A stretch of 38,254 nucleotides of DNA from Desulfobacteraceae bacterium (GTDB lineage: Bacteria; Desulfobacterota; Desulfobacteria; Desulfobacterales; Desulfobacteraceae). Each line of letters begins with the position of its first letter. Position 1 is the stretch's first letter. A program made the translations under genes and the position numbers. This document shows positions 1 to 8,160 of the stretch, one piece after another. Below the pieces are notes generated by a model. The model worked only from the letters and a program-made list of their open reading frames with translations, had not been told where the DNA came from and did not search any database. The DNA lies in contig QZLA01000136.1 in the NCBI GenBank assembly GCA_004796375.1, positions 1 to 38,254 on the forward strand, in the 5' to 3' direction.

Positions 1-312
1 CCTGCGCCAGTCAAACCCCTTCCCCTCATCCTCAATACGAATTTTCAGCACACCCGGTGTCCCCAGATCTGCAACCAGGGTGACCGCCTTGTCTTTGTTG
101 TTTTGATTCCCATGGCGCACGGCATTGCTCAATCCCTCCCGAAGTACCAGATTAATCGCAAAGAGATCAGGCGTGATATCTTCCTTCTTGCCTTTTAGAA
201 AACGGGTCACCACTTCACACGCCCGGTCAATGTTATCCAGGGTTGATGCAAACACCACGTGAATCGCGGATTCTTGCAGCGATTCTTCAAAGTGTTGTGA
301 TGACTCGACCAT
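1..312 (-). CDS. RsbW-like serine/threonine kinase (anti-sigma type HATPase), partial
   Basis: I translated this from the minus strand; the gene starts with ATG at 312 and runs off the left edge, so only about 104 N-terminal residues are present. Around residues 54-68 there is an N-box of the GHKL ATPase fold (LREGLSNAVRHGN, with the catalytic-type Glu and the Mg-binding Asn), and near residues 97-102 a G1 box (DEGKGF). This matches the short RsbW/SpoIIAB-type kinases that phosphorylate anti-sigma-factor antagonists in partner switching. It begins 2 nt after the stop of the receiver-PP2C phosphatase and is surely cotranscribed with it. By family knowledge the phosphatase and this kinase act in opposition on a shared STAS-domain protein, which is not seen here. 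The end of the ATPase domain is missing, so the family call rests on the N-terminal half. Confidence 0.8.
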   Translation of the reverse strand, partial: MVESSQHFEESLQESAIHVVFASTLDNIDRACEVVTRFLKGKKEDITPDLFAINLVLREGLSNAVRHGNQNNKDKAVTLVADLGTPGVLKIRIEDEGKGFDWRR

Positions 313-314
313 TC

Positions 315-1436
315 TTACACCTTTATACACAAAACCACGATATCATCTTCCGGAAGGTTCTCCTTACCGAACAACTCATTGATCAGCTTTTCCGGTGCAT
401 ATTGATAGGGATGATCATCAATGGATTGATACACCGGCAGCAGGCTTTCCGCCCCTGTCGCCCAGGTAATTTTATTTTGGGCCGATTCGACCAGACCGTC
501 AGAATAAACATATATTTTATCCTCCATTTCGACATCCAGGATCTGCTTGCCAAAGTGGACATCCTTGAACATCCCAAGGATATCCCCATCCATTTTGACC
601 AGGAAAGGCTCACCATTGGCCGGTGAACATACCACTGGCGGATGGCCGGCATTGATAATGGTCAGTTTCCGGGTGGTCCGGTTTAAATGAATGTAACATG
701 CGGTCAGGTATTTGCCGGACGGAAGGATTTCGACCAGGACATCGTTAATCAACTTCATGCTTTCCAGCGGTGAATACACCGGTGTGCAGTTTTGTGCCAA
801 CAGTGCTTTGACCGATGCTGTCAGGTAACTGGTCTTGATATCATGGCCCGAAAAATCGGCGACAAAGTAACCGGTAATGTTGTCCGATATATTAAGAATG
901 TCATAAAAATCCCCCCCTGCCTCCTCAAGGGCCCTGTAATACACACCGAACTGGGCATGGGGATTGTCTTCCGGGGCCGGCAGCATGGCGGTCTGCGCCT
1001 CGGTGATCTGCCTTAATTTCTGAGCCTGGTTGGCAATCAGTGAATTGGTGGCAATGGATAACTTCAGGTGGATCCTGACCCGGGCAAGAACCTCCTGGGG
1101 GTGAAACGGTTTTGTGATATAATCCACTGCGCCCAGATCAAACCCCTTAAGCTTGGCGTCCACCTCACTGACCCCGGTTAAAAACAGCACTGGGATTGGG
1201 TGGGTTTCAGGATTCTCTTTTAACTTGGCAATCACTTCAAAACCGCTTTCACCCGGCATTTCAATATCCAGGAGAATCAGGTCCGGCTTTTCTTCGAGGG
1301 CCAGCTTTCGCGCACTGGGTCCGTCCTGGGCACTGAATATCCTGTACCCCTCTTTGGCCAGAGATTTCTCGATCAGTTTGAGGTTCAGCAGGTTGTCATC
1401 CACCGCCAGCACGGTATAGGGTTGTGTACTGTCCAT
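315..1436 (-). CDS. Response regulator with PP2C/SpoIIE phosphatase output (RsbU-like)
   Basis: The protein has 373 residues from the ATG at 1436, chosen because GGAGAGG lies 8 nt upstream; an in-frame ATG at 1460 overlaps the Hpt stop as ATGA and would add eight residues. Residues 8-115 form a receiver domain with acidic pair DD13-14, phospho-acceptor Asp57 (LILLDIEMPG) and Lys109 (ITKPF). A linker leads into a PP2C-type serine phosphatase domain with GGDFYD, ADFSGHD, NAGHPP and YSDGLVES motifs that carry the metal-binding aspartates. The family dephosphorylates a Ser/Thr-phosphorylated STAS antagonist when its receiver is phosphorylated. It sits between an Hpt protein and an RsbW-like kinase on the same strand, giving a complete His-Asp to Ser/Thr relay in one operon. 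The target sigma factor or second-messenger enzyme is not in view. Confidence 0.93.
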   Translation of the reverse strand: MDSTQPYTVLAVDDNLLNLKLIEKSLAKEGYRIFSAQDGPSARKLALEEKPDLILLDIEMPGESGFEVIAKLKENPETHPIPVLFLTGVSEVDAKLKGFDLGAVDYITKPFHPQEVLARVRIHLKLSIATNSLIANQAQKLRQITEAQTAMLPAPEDNPHAQFGVYYRALEEAGGDFYDILNISDNITGYFVADFSGHDIKTSYLTASVKALLAQNCTPVYSPLESMKLINDVLVEILPSGKYLTACYIHLNRTTRKLTIINAGHPPVVCSPANGEPFLVKMDGDILGMFKDVHFGKQILDVEMEDKIYVYSDGLVESAQNKITWATGAESLLPVYQSIDDHPYQYAPEKLINELFGKENLPEDDIVVLCIKV

Positions 1437-1456
1437 GATCAGTGCCTCTCCATTTT

Positions 1457-1774
1457 TCATAGACCCGCGTGGTTTTCAATTTCACCCAGCTGCAGCTCCA
1501 GCTGGCCCATGCCATTGTCAAATCCATCCAACCGGTCCTCTTTGGCTTCCATCTCAAGGGTTTTCGCCACTTCAGCCATCTCTACAAATCCCAGGTTTCC
1601 TGCAGCCCCCTTTATGGAATGGGCCGCCTGTGCGGCCCCCTGACTATCGCTTGACAACAGGCTTGCAGCCATCTTCTCCAAATCGTTCCGGGTGGTATTG
1701 ATAAAAAGTTCCACCAGCTCAATAAAATCCTCCCTGTCAATGCCCAGATTCGCTGCAAGACCCGTAAAATCCAT
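1457..1774 (-). CDS. Hpt (histidine phosphotransfer) domain protein
   Basis: This is a free-standing Hpt protein of 105 residues. The motif AAHSIKGAAGNLG near residues 51-63 contains the phosphorylatable His and the Lys-Gly pair typical of Hpt four-helix bundles. I chose the ATG at 1774 because AAGGAG lies 5 nt upstream; a GTG at 1780 would overlap that ribosome binding site. Its stop overlaps an in-frame ATG of the next gene. By family knowledge it shuttles phosphate between a hybrid kinase and receivers; the receiver-phosphatase downstream and the divergent CheY-like protein at 1888 are the obvious local partners, although this pairing is an inference. No histidine kinase lies in the window. 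Confidence 0.9.
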   Translation of the reverse strand: MDFTGLAANLGIDREDFIELVELFINTTRNDLEKMAASLLSSDSQGAAQAAHSIKGAAGNLGFVEMAEVAKTLEMEAKEDRLDGFDNGMGQLELQLGEIENHAGL

Positions 1775-1887
1775 ACCCACTCCTTGTTTGAAAAATGAAA
1801 TCGATTCTGATAAGGTGACGTATTGTCCACAAAAGTATAAATAAAATCAGGCAGATTGTAAACCATGAACCGGTTAAAGGATGGTGA

Positions 1888-2274
1888 ATGAAAACAAAAA
1901 AAATTCTGGTCGTGGATGATGCGTCCTCTATCAGAAATCTATTTAATTCCGCATTGACCCCCAAAGGCTATCATGTGTTCCTAGCCCAGAGTGCTGAAGA
2001 AGCACTGGACATACTTGAGACGCATTCCATCCTGGTCATGTTCCTGGACCTGAATCTGCCGGGCATGAATGGTGTCGAACTTTGCCGAAACGTGATGAAG
2101 GCATCTCCGATCAGCATCGCATTTGCCATCACAGGATATGCTTCGCGGTTTCAACTCTCGGATTGTAAATATGCCGGCTTTGAGGACTACTTTACCAAGC
2201 CGGTCTCACTTGAACAGATCTTTGCTGCGGCCCGGCACGCCTTTGAAAAACTGGAGAGGTGGCAGAATAATTAG
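1888..2274 (+). CDS. Single-domain response regulator (CheY-like)
   Basis: The 128-residue protein is a receiver domain alone. It shows the acidic pair in VVDDASS (residues 9-10 of the DD pair), the phospho-acceptor Asp in FLDLNLPGMNG near residue 53, the conserved Thr/Ser region (AITGYAS) and the Lys of FTKPVS near residue 102. A ribosome binding site (AAAGGATG) precedes the ATG. It is transcribed divergently from the Hpt-phosphatase-kinase operon, with 113 bp between the starts. Without an output domain it must act by protein contact or as a phosphate sink. Pairing with the neighbouring Hpt is an inference from position. Confidence 0.92.
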   Translation: MKTKKILVVDDASSIRNLFNSALTPKGYHVFLAQSAEEALDILETHSILVMFLDLNLPGMNGVELCRNVMKASPISIAFAITGYASRFQLSDCKYAGFEDYFTKPVSLEQIFAAARHAFEKLERWQNN

Positions 2275-2278
2275 ATCC

Positions 2279-2734
2279 CTACGACCCCCTTTTGGCGGTC
2301 ATCGCTTCAATCACCACTTTGAACAGGAGGGTCTTTTTCAAGGCATCTTCAGGATAGCTGTATGATTTCTTTGAGTACTGGCTCATGATCCGGTCCAGTG
2401 CCTCAACCTTTTCATCATCTGATTCAATAATACGGGCCTGCCCGTAGCCAATGACACTTTCATATTTCACACCCCACTCACAGGCATCCTCATGAGTGAT
2501 CATTTTTATGATCCGATCCATCTCAAAACAGACCCTTGGATTCTGCTTCAACAGATCAACCTTCTTTCCCTCCGGGGCACTGTGAAAATAAAGCACCCCG
2601 GCGTTATAACCGAAATTCAGGGGCACAACATAAGGGGCCGTCTCATCGGCAAATCCCAGCCTGCAGACCTTACACGCTGCTATAATTTTTTCAATCTCAT
2701 CTGTTTGGGTGACTTCCCGGTCATCTCTTCTCAC
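2279..2734 (-). CDS. Pyridoxamine 5'-phosphate oxidase family protein (Nim-like flavin-binding)
   Basis: The protein has 151 residues with a GTG start at 2734, preceded by GGAGG at 6 nt spacing. The pattern of a short N-terminal helix with a Cys (CKVCRLGFADE), then PYVVPLNFGYNAGVLYFHSAPEGKKVDLLKQNPRVCFEMD, is the split-barrel fold of the pyridoxamine phosphate oxidase-like/NimA group, which bind FMN or a related cofactor. A WGVKYESVIGYGQA strand follows, as in nitroimidazole-resistance-type proteins. Substrate is unknown. It lies 57 nt downstream of the PHP-domain gene on the same strand and its stop nearly abuts the CheY-like gene convergently. Nothing in the neighbourhood fixes its role. 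Confidence 0.85.
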   Translation of the reverse strand: MRRDDREVTQTDEIEKIIAACKVCRLGFADETAPYVVPLNFGYNAGVLYFHSAPEGKKVDLLKQNPRVCFEMDRIIKMITHEDACEWGVKYESVIGYGQARIIESDDEKVEALDRIMSQYSKKSYSYPEDALKKTLLFKVVIEAMTAKRGS

Positions 2735-2791
2735 TGGATTCCTCCATATGTAGCCATATACTTACGTCTCGCTTTAACGGCCTCGATCTGT

Positions 2792-3712
2792 TTAACTCTC
2801 CTGCCGCTGCAAAAGCCTCTGCTTGAAACGGCTGAACTGAACCTGGTCGATACCGGCGACCCCAATCGGCCGGTCTGTCTGATCATGGCAGTCCGACCCG
2901 CCCGTTACCACAAGATCATGGGTTTTCGCCCATGACAGCATTTTTTCCTGATGCGTCGCTGTATGGCCGGGGTAATACACCTCAAGACCCTCAAGACCAA
3001 CGGCCAGAAATCGGGGCAGGTACGATTCCACCACCGCCACCGGCGGCAGGACCTCTTTATAATGCCCTTCGCCCGGAAACGACCCGGCCGCAGGATGGGC
3101 CAGGACCGCCATTAGCGGCTGACGGGCCAACAATTCAGAGGCATCCTCCAAATCGATGCCAGAGGGAAGATAGGCCGGGCTGCTATTGGAGATGATCCGG
3201 TTGATCGTATCCCTTTTAGTGATACCATGGATTTCGCTCAAGGCCAGGGCGAAGTGGCGGCGAGATGCATTGGGGCTATAGCCGGTGATCTGGTCAACCG
3301 TCAACTCACGGCTCAAGATCGGGGTCGACCCCTTCGGGCCGAACACGGCATTGATCTCTTTCACCCTCCGGGTCACCAGTTCAATCCCGCGCCCCCTTGA
3401 CAACACCCCTGCCAGATCTTCTTTAAACACCTTGTCTTGGAGGGTTTCCTGTGAAAAGTAGCACAGCAGGTGAAGGGTACCGGTAAAGGCGTCATCCTTG
3501 AACCGGATGGAGACCTCAACACCGGGGATAACCTCAATATCCAAATCCCGGGCGCACTCGACCGCCTCCTCAAGACCGCCGATCGTATCATGGTCCGTAA
3601 TCCCGATCGCTTTCAAACCGATACCGGCGGCACGCCGAACCAGCTCGGATGGCGAAAAATCACCGTCAGACGCCCGGGTGTGGTTATGTAAATCTGCATA
3701 ATAGGATGTCAT
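2792..3712 (-). CDS. PHP-domain metal-dependent phosphoesterase (TrpH/YciV-like)
   Basis: The 306-residue protein opens with the PHP signature: YADLHNHTRASDGDFSP (HxH plus Asp) at residues 5-21, GLKAIGITDHDT near residues 32-43, IEVIPGVEVS near 58-67, a mid-protein AVLAHPAA motif, and a C-terminal GGSDCHD motif. These are the metal-binding residues of the stand-alone PHP phosphoesterases, whose characterised members (YciV/RNase AM) hydrolyse 3',5'-nucleotide bisphosphates or short RNA. The length matches that family. An insertion around residues 100-190 lies between the conserved His motifs, as in related proteins. It may be cotranscribed with the flavin-binding protein downstream. The 128-bp AT-rich gap to the divergent PEPCK gene must contain its promoter. 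Confidence 0.9.
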   Translation of the reverse strand: MTSYYADLHNHTRASDGDFSPSELVRRAAGIGLKAIGITDHDTIGGLEEAVECARDLDIEVIPGVEVSIRFKDDAFTGTLHLLCYFSQETLQDKVFKEDLAGVLSRGRGIELVTRRVKEINAVFGPKGSTPILSRELTVDQITGYSPNASRRHFALALSEIHGITKRDTINRIISNSSPAYLPSGIDLEDASELLARQPLMAVLAHPAAGSFPGEGHYKEVLPPVAVVESYLPRFLAVGLEGLEVYYPGHTATHQEKMLSWAKTHDLVVTGGSDCHDQTDRPIGVAGIDQVQFSRFKQRLLQRQES

Positions 3713-3840
3713 GAAATTACCTGTTTGAATAAATTTTTCATTAATACATGTTTTCGCTTTTTTTTCAAAGTCTAATATAGTATGTGACTTTTATTATTAA
3801 TGTGTTAGGGGCAGGGAGATACGAAGGAGATGCAGGAAAA

Positions 3841-5802
3841 ATGCTGAAAATGGCTGATAATACTGAGTTGCTGACTGGAATTGGAGCCATTACGACACTT
3901 GAGAAAGCTGATGATGTTTTCAGACAGTTCATGGATGATACCCAGTACGGTAAAATGTCCCGGATATCCACCCCGGATGTACGGATTAAAATCGCAAATG
4001 CGATCAGAATATGCCGGCCGGAATCCGTCTTTATCAACTCCGGATCTGAGGCAGACCGCCAATATATCAGGAAGCTCTCGCTGGATAAGGGCGAAGAAAA
4101 CCCGCTGGCCATGGCCGATCACACCATCCATTTCGACCTGGCCAAGGAACAGGGACGGATTGTTGACCGGACCTTCTACATTGCCGATCCAGAGGAACAC
4201 ATCAGTTCCCTGGCCAACCGCATGGACCGCCCCACAGCCGCCGAACTGATCCAGACCCACCTGAGCGGAATCATGGCGGATATGACCATGATTGTCGGTT
4301 TTTATATGAGAGGACCCGTGGGTTCACCGGTATCCAACCCAGCCCTTGAGATCACCAGTTCCGCCTATGTTTCCCATAGTGCTGAAATATTGTACCGCAA
4401 TGCATTCGATGATTTTGACGCCCAGGTGGCGGATCTCGGCCACTTTTTCACCAATGTTCACAGCGAAGGGTTTAACCGGGATGAGGATCTGCCGGATGCC
4501 CGGGTCCTGATGGACCGGAAGTTTCAGACCACCTTTTCATGGAAATGTACCTATGCGGGCAACACCCTTCTCCTCAAGAAGGGAAACCACCGGTTTGCCG
4601 TGGATAAAGCCGTATACCAAGGCCAGGGAAAAGAGTTGGCAGAGCATATGTTCATCACCGGGATCCAGGGGCCGGGAAACCGGGTCACCTGGTTTGCCGG
4701 GGCCGCACCCAGTGGTTGCGGCAAAACCACCACTGCCATGGCCGGCACCTGGTTTGTCGGAGATGATCTGGCCCAGATGTGGATTGCCGAAGATCAAACC
4801 ATTCGATCAATAAATCCGGAATGCGGTATTTTCGGAATTGTTGAGGATGTGAACCGTGAGGGTGATCCCATGCTGATTGACGCCCTTAGAAATCCGGGGT
4901 GTGAGGTGATCTGGTCCAATGTACTGATCGATGATCAACAGATTCCCCACTGGGTGGGAAACAATGAACCCCATCCGGATTGCGGGATCAACTTCCAGGG
5001 AAAGTGGGAAAAGGGCATGACAGACAGCAACGGCAAAGCCATTCCTCTGTCCCACCCCAATGCCCGGTGTACCTTGGCATCCACTGCGTTGAAAAACTTC
5101 TCTGACGAGTCTGAAAACAGAAACGGAGTGATAACCCGTGTATTTACCTACAGCGGGAGGGATGCTGACACCATGCCGCCGGTCTGGGTGGCAAAGAGTT
5201 CCGATCACGGTGTGGTGATCGGCGCCAGCATTGTATCTGCCGCCACGGCAACAGAAGTGGGCGCAACCGGTATCAAACGGGCTCCCTGGGCCAATGCACC
5301 GTTTATTCCCGGCGCACTGGGAGACTACATGGATGCCCAGTTCAGATTTTTTGGGAATCCTGATATTGCAATGACCCATCGCCCGGTGATGGCCGGTTTG
5401 AATTACTTTCTGACCCATGAAGCCCGCGGCGGTGACTCCAAAAAACTTCTGGGCGAAAAACGGGATGTCAAAGTCTGGCTTTCCTGGCTTGAACGCTATG
5501 CCCACAATGAAGTGTCCGCCATTGAAACACCGATTGGAAACCTGCCCGAGTTCGGCGATCTCAGGGACCTGTTCAACGGTATTATCGGTAAGACCTATGA
5601 TCAGGAGCTGTATACCAAGCAGTTTTCTTTGTACACGTCCAATATCATCGGCCGGATCGAACTGCAGGAAACCGCATATGCCAAGGAGGAAAACATTCCT
5701 CAAAGACTGTTTGATATCCTCAGTGAACAGAAAACAGGGCTTGAAAAACTTCGGGAACGCTTTGGTGAGATCATCACGCCGGATCAATTGACAAAGGCGT
5801 GA
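3841..5802 (+). CDS. pckG: Phosphoenolpyruvate carboxykinase, GTP-type family, divergent
   Basis: I start the gene at the ATG at 3841, after GAAGGAG with an 11-nt gap; an upstream GTG at 3784 lies in promoter-like DNA. The product has 653 residues. Recognisable GTP-PEPCK blocks are YAGNTLLLKK (substrate loop), LAEHMFITGI, the P-loop APSGCGKTTT with the reactive Cys at residue 293 and Lys295, the Mn/Mg-binding VGDDLAQM, INPECGIFG, and GVVIGASIVSAATATEVG. The enzyme interconverts oxaloacetate and PEP in gluconeogenesis or anaplerosis. The region that stacks the guanine ring in animal enzymes looks different: after NYF (equivalent of F517) the two further aromatic residues (F525 and F530 in rat PCK1) have no counterpart. 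Nucleotide preference is therefore uncertain. It stands alone on its strand with a divergent neighbour. Confidence 0.85.
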   Translation: MLKMADNTELLTGIGAITTLEKADDVFRQFMDDTQYGKMSRISTPDVRIKIANAIRICRPESVFINSGSEADRQYIRKLSLDKGEENPLAMADHTIHFDLAKEQGRIVDRTFYIADPEEHISSLANRMDRPTAAELIQTHLSGIMADMTMIVGFYMRGPVGSPVSNPALEITSSAYVSHSAEILYRNAFDDFDAQVADLGHFFTNVHSEGFNRDEDLPDARVLMDRKFQTTFSWKCTYAGNTLLLKKGNHRFAVDKAVYQGQGKELAEHMFITGIQGPGNRVTWFAGAAPSGCGKTTTAMAGTWFVGDDLAQMWIAEDQTIRSINPECGIFGIVEDVNREGDPMLIDALRNPGCEVIWSNVLIDDQQIPHWVGNNEPHPDCGINFQGKWEKGMTDSNGKAIPLSHPNARCTLASTALKNFSDESENRNGVITRVFTYSGRDADTMPPVWVAKSSDHGVVIGASIVSAATATEVGATGIKRAPWANAPFIPGALGDYMDAQFRFFGNPDIAMTHRPVMAGLNYFLTHEARGGDSKKLLGEKRDVKVWLSWLERYAHNEVSAIETPIGNLPEFGDLRDLFNGIIGKTYDQELYTKQFSLYTSNIIGRIELQETAYAKEENIPQRLFDILSEQKTGLEKLRERFGEIITPDQLTKA

Positions 5803-5871
5803 ATCTGCCTTGGGCCGTGCCTATTGAAGACACGGTCTGACCACAGAAAATAAGGCTATGCTGGAGGAGCG

Positions 5872-7185
5872 ATGACTCGAATTGCCTGCGTTGAACTGTT
5901 CCATGTCAGGATTCCTTTGAAATCTCCTTTCTATCCCAGCTGGATACCAGGATATCCAGCCACCGACAACCGCTTTGACCTGATCCGCATCACCACTCAA
6001 AGCGGAATTCAAGGGTATTCCGCAGGCCCGGCCATTTCCACCGAACGGCTGGGATTGGGCCAGTTGATCGCCCCTTATCTTTTAGGCCTTGATGCCACGG
6101 ATATCGACCTGATGCTTCAGCGGCTCAGAGAGGTTTCCTACCTGGGTGTTCGCGCGAACTGGATTGAACCGGCATTCTGGGATATTTTAGGTAAAATTGA
6201 AAAAAAACCGGTATATGAGCTATTGGGCGGAACCCGGTCACCCGTTAAACTGTATGCATCCACCGGCGAGATCAAACCGATCGAGGAAAGGGTAGCTGAA
6301 GCCGAGTCACGCCTGGATGAAGGGTTCTCCACCATTAAGATCAGGGTGCATGATTTTGACGTAAAGGAGGATATCCGCCAGGTCCAGGCTGTGGTTGACG
6401 CCGTGGGCGACCGGATGGCCATTGGTGTGGATGCCAATCAGGGATGGCGGGTGACCATTATCAATGATGCGCCGCTATGGGATCTTGATCGCGCCAAGTA
6501 TTTTGCAGATGCCTGTGCTGAAATGGGTATAGCATGGCTGGAGGAACCCCTCCCAATGGATGACTATGACAACCTGTCACGCTTGACCCGGTACAGTCGT
6601 GTGCCGGTTTCCGGCGGCGAGATTCACACCAGTGGGAAAAGCGAGTTGAAAATGATGATCGAAAGAAAATGCTATGACATCTTTCAACCCGATGCGATCA
6701 TGACCGGTGGCATCAAACACACCCTGGAAGTTGCGGATCACTGCAGAAAATACGGATTGGCATTCACCCCACACACCTGGACCAACGGTATCGGATTTGC
6801 CGTCAACCTCCATGTACTACTGGCCAGCGGTTTCAATGGGGTCAAACCCCTGGAATATCCCCTGAACCCGCCAGCCTGGACCGTTGAAAAACGGGACGGC
6901 ATTCTCAAACATCCCTTTGACCATGACAACGGGGTTTACTATCCCACCTATAATCCGGGCCTGGGTTTCGATATTGACCCCGGTAAACTGAACCGGTTCG
7001 GCAAACGGTTTTTCCACATGAATAACAGAAAACTGATATTCCACACCATCCGGGACAAGGGTCTGAGAACAGCATTGAGATTGAATACCAACAAGAAAAA
7101 GTATGGTGTGGATTCAAAAAAAGAGGGGAGGAAAACATCCCTCCCCCCTTTTGATTCGGATCGGATTACATCAGCGGATCATTGA
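5872..7185 (+). CDS. Mandelate racemase/muconate lactonizing enzyme family protein
   Basis: This 437-residue protein belongs to the enolase superfamily. The N-terminal capping domain covers about residues 1-125 and the barrel about 140-370. Visible active-site positions are K156-I-R158 on strand 2, metal ligands D187 (VDANQGW), E224 or E225 (WLEEPL) and E250 (GGEIHT), and H301 (PHTW). These fit the family reaction of alpha-proton abstraction from a carboxylate; the substrate cannot be named. K-x-R in place of K-x-K suggests a subgroup with one catalytic Lys. The last 60 residues, after the barrel, are basic and low in conservation, and codons about 418-427 lie in a terminator hairpin. GGAGG lies just upstream of the ATG. 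It follows PEPCK by 69 nt and may be cotranscribed with it. Confidence 0.85.
   Translation: MTRIACVELFHVRIPLKSPFYPSWIPGYPATDNRFDLIRITTQSGIQGYSAGPAISTERLGLGQLIAPYLLGLDATDIDLMLQRLREVSYLGVRANWIEPAFWDILGKIEKKPVYELLGGTRSPVKLYASTGEIKPIEERVAEAESRLDEGFSTIKIRVHDFDVKEDIRQVQAVVDAVGDRMAIGVDANQGWRVTIINDAPLWDLDRAKYFADACAEMGIAWLEEPLPMDDYDNLSRLTRYSRVPVSGGEIHTSGKSELKMMIERKCYDIFQPDAIMTGGIKHTLEVADHCRKYGLAFTPHTWTNGIGFAVNLHVLLASGFNGVKPLEYPLNPPAWTVEKRDGILKHPFDHDNGVYYPTYNPGLGFDIDPGKLNRFGKRFFHMNNRKLIFHTIRDKGLRTALRLNTNKKKYGVDSKKEGRKTSLPPFDSDRITSADH
7116..7152. terminator. Bidirectional rho-independent terminator inside the 3' end of the MR/MLE gene
   Basis: A 7-bp G/C stem (GGGGAGG at 7125-7131 with CCTCCCC at 7140-7146, 8-nt loop) is flanked by seven As on the left (7116-7122) and CCTTTT on the right. 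Read on the minus strand it ends the FKBP transcript with a T-rich tail; read on the plus strand it has a shorter U-tract. It lies within the last 24 codons of the enolase-superfamily gene. Confidence 0.7.
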
Positions 7186-7187
7186 GG

Positions 7188-7904
7188 CTATTTCTCAATG
7201 GACAACAGTTCTACTTCGAAAATCAGGGTTGACCCGGGTTCGATCATCTGACCGGCCCCCCGGTCTCCATAGCCCAGATCTGAAGGAATCCAGAGCATCC
7301 ACTTTGATCCCGGTTTCATGAGCTGAAGTGCTTCGGTCCATCCTTTGATCACGCCGTTGACCGGAAAGACGGCCGGTTGATTACGCTTGTAGGATGAATC
7401 AAACTCCTTGCCATCGACCAGAGTGCCGCGGTAATGGCATTTCACTTTATCCGCTTCTTTTGGAGAATCGCCCTTGCCCTCTTTAATTATTTTGTACTGA
7501 AGGCCGGACTCCAGTGTAATCACACCCTGCTTGACTTTGTTCTTTGCCAGGAAGGCTTCACCTTTAACTTTGTTTACAGCGGCCTTTTCACTCAGGCCCT
7601 CCATCTGTTTTTTTCTGACAAGACTTTGGAACTCTTTTAACGTGGCCTTGATCTCATCATCGGACATATTGGGTTTTCCTTCAAGATTATCCTTGATCCC
7701 CTGGTAAAACAGGTCCGGGTTAATCTTGAAATTTTCCTTTAAATTTTCACTGATATCATAACCGATGGCATAGCTGATCTTGTCATCCATAGTTCCGGTT
7801 TCCAGCTTTTTCTTGATATCACCGGATTCTGCAAGCACAAACGAGTTACAACAAAAGAGCGCCAGGCTGATCATAGCCAGCGTCATGATGGATTTACGTG
7901 TCAT
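7188..7904 (-). CDS. FKBP-type peptidyl-prolyl isomerase (Mip/FkpA-like), secreted
   Basis: The 238-residue protein has a Sec signal peptide at residues 1-25 (charged start, hydrophobic core, then VLAESG). Residues 35-110 form the helical FKBP N-terminal dimerisation domain (KISYAIGYDISENLK and FQSLVRKKQ). Residues about 135-238 are the FKBP catalytic domain with VKCHYRGTLVDGKEFDSSYKR, FPVNGVIKGWTEALQLMKPGSKW and the PSDLGYGDRG loop, ending IFEVELLSIEK. It catalyses proline cis-trans isomerisation and acts as a chaperone for envelope proteins in the periplasm. AGGAG lies 6-7 nt upstream of the ATG. Its stop faces that of the MR/MLE gene with a 2-nt gap, and its transcript ends in the hairpin at 7116-7152. 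Confidence 0.95.
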   Translation of the reverse strand: MTRKSIMTLAMISLALFCCNSFVLAESGDIKKKLETGTMDDKISYAIGYDISENLKENFKINPDLFYQGIKDNLEGKPNMSDDEIKATLKEFQSLVRKKQMEGLSEKAAVNKVKGEAFLAKNKVKQGVITLESGLQYKIIKEGKGDSPKEADKVKCHYRGTLVDGKEFDSSYKRNQPAVFPVNGVIKGWTEALQLMKPGSKWMLWIPSDLGYGDRGAGQMIEPGSTLIFEVELLSIEK

Positions 7905-8160
7905 GTATGTCTCCTAAATATGAGTTTCCTTCAATTGATGGTACGTTCCCCCATAGGTAGCAGAATTCAAATCCAATGACAATGCATTTCGCCCCAGTAA
8001 CCAATTGGTAATATTTGAGGCAGTACCCCTGCAGGAATTGGATACAATCCTATGGTTCGTTCGATTTCATCCGCCGCGAATCCAAAAGCAGAAAATCATT
8101 TTCTATCCCCGCGGTCCATGTTATGGTAATCCAAATTATAAACAGCAGAAATGACCCGGA

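Noticed and set aside
3713-3840. Promoter elements for PEPCK and the PHP gene
   Set aside because: The gap is AT-rich and offers several weak -10-like boxes, but no pair with proper spacing that I would defend.
4807-5787. 326-codon open frame opposite PEPCK
   Set aside because: It lies wholly antisense to a clear PEPCK gene and shows no family motif or ribosome binding site.
5812-5840. Hairpin after PEPCK as a terminator
   Set aside because: Only a 7-bp stem with one G-U pair, a long loop and no T-run.
7905-8160. Small gene or RNA in the gap between the FKBP and solute-binding protein genes
   Set aside because: No frame with start and ribosome binding site, and no strong stem-loop was seen.
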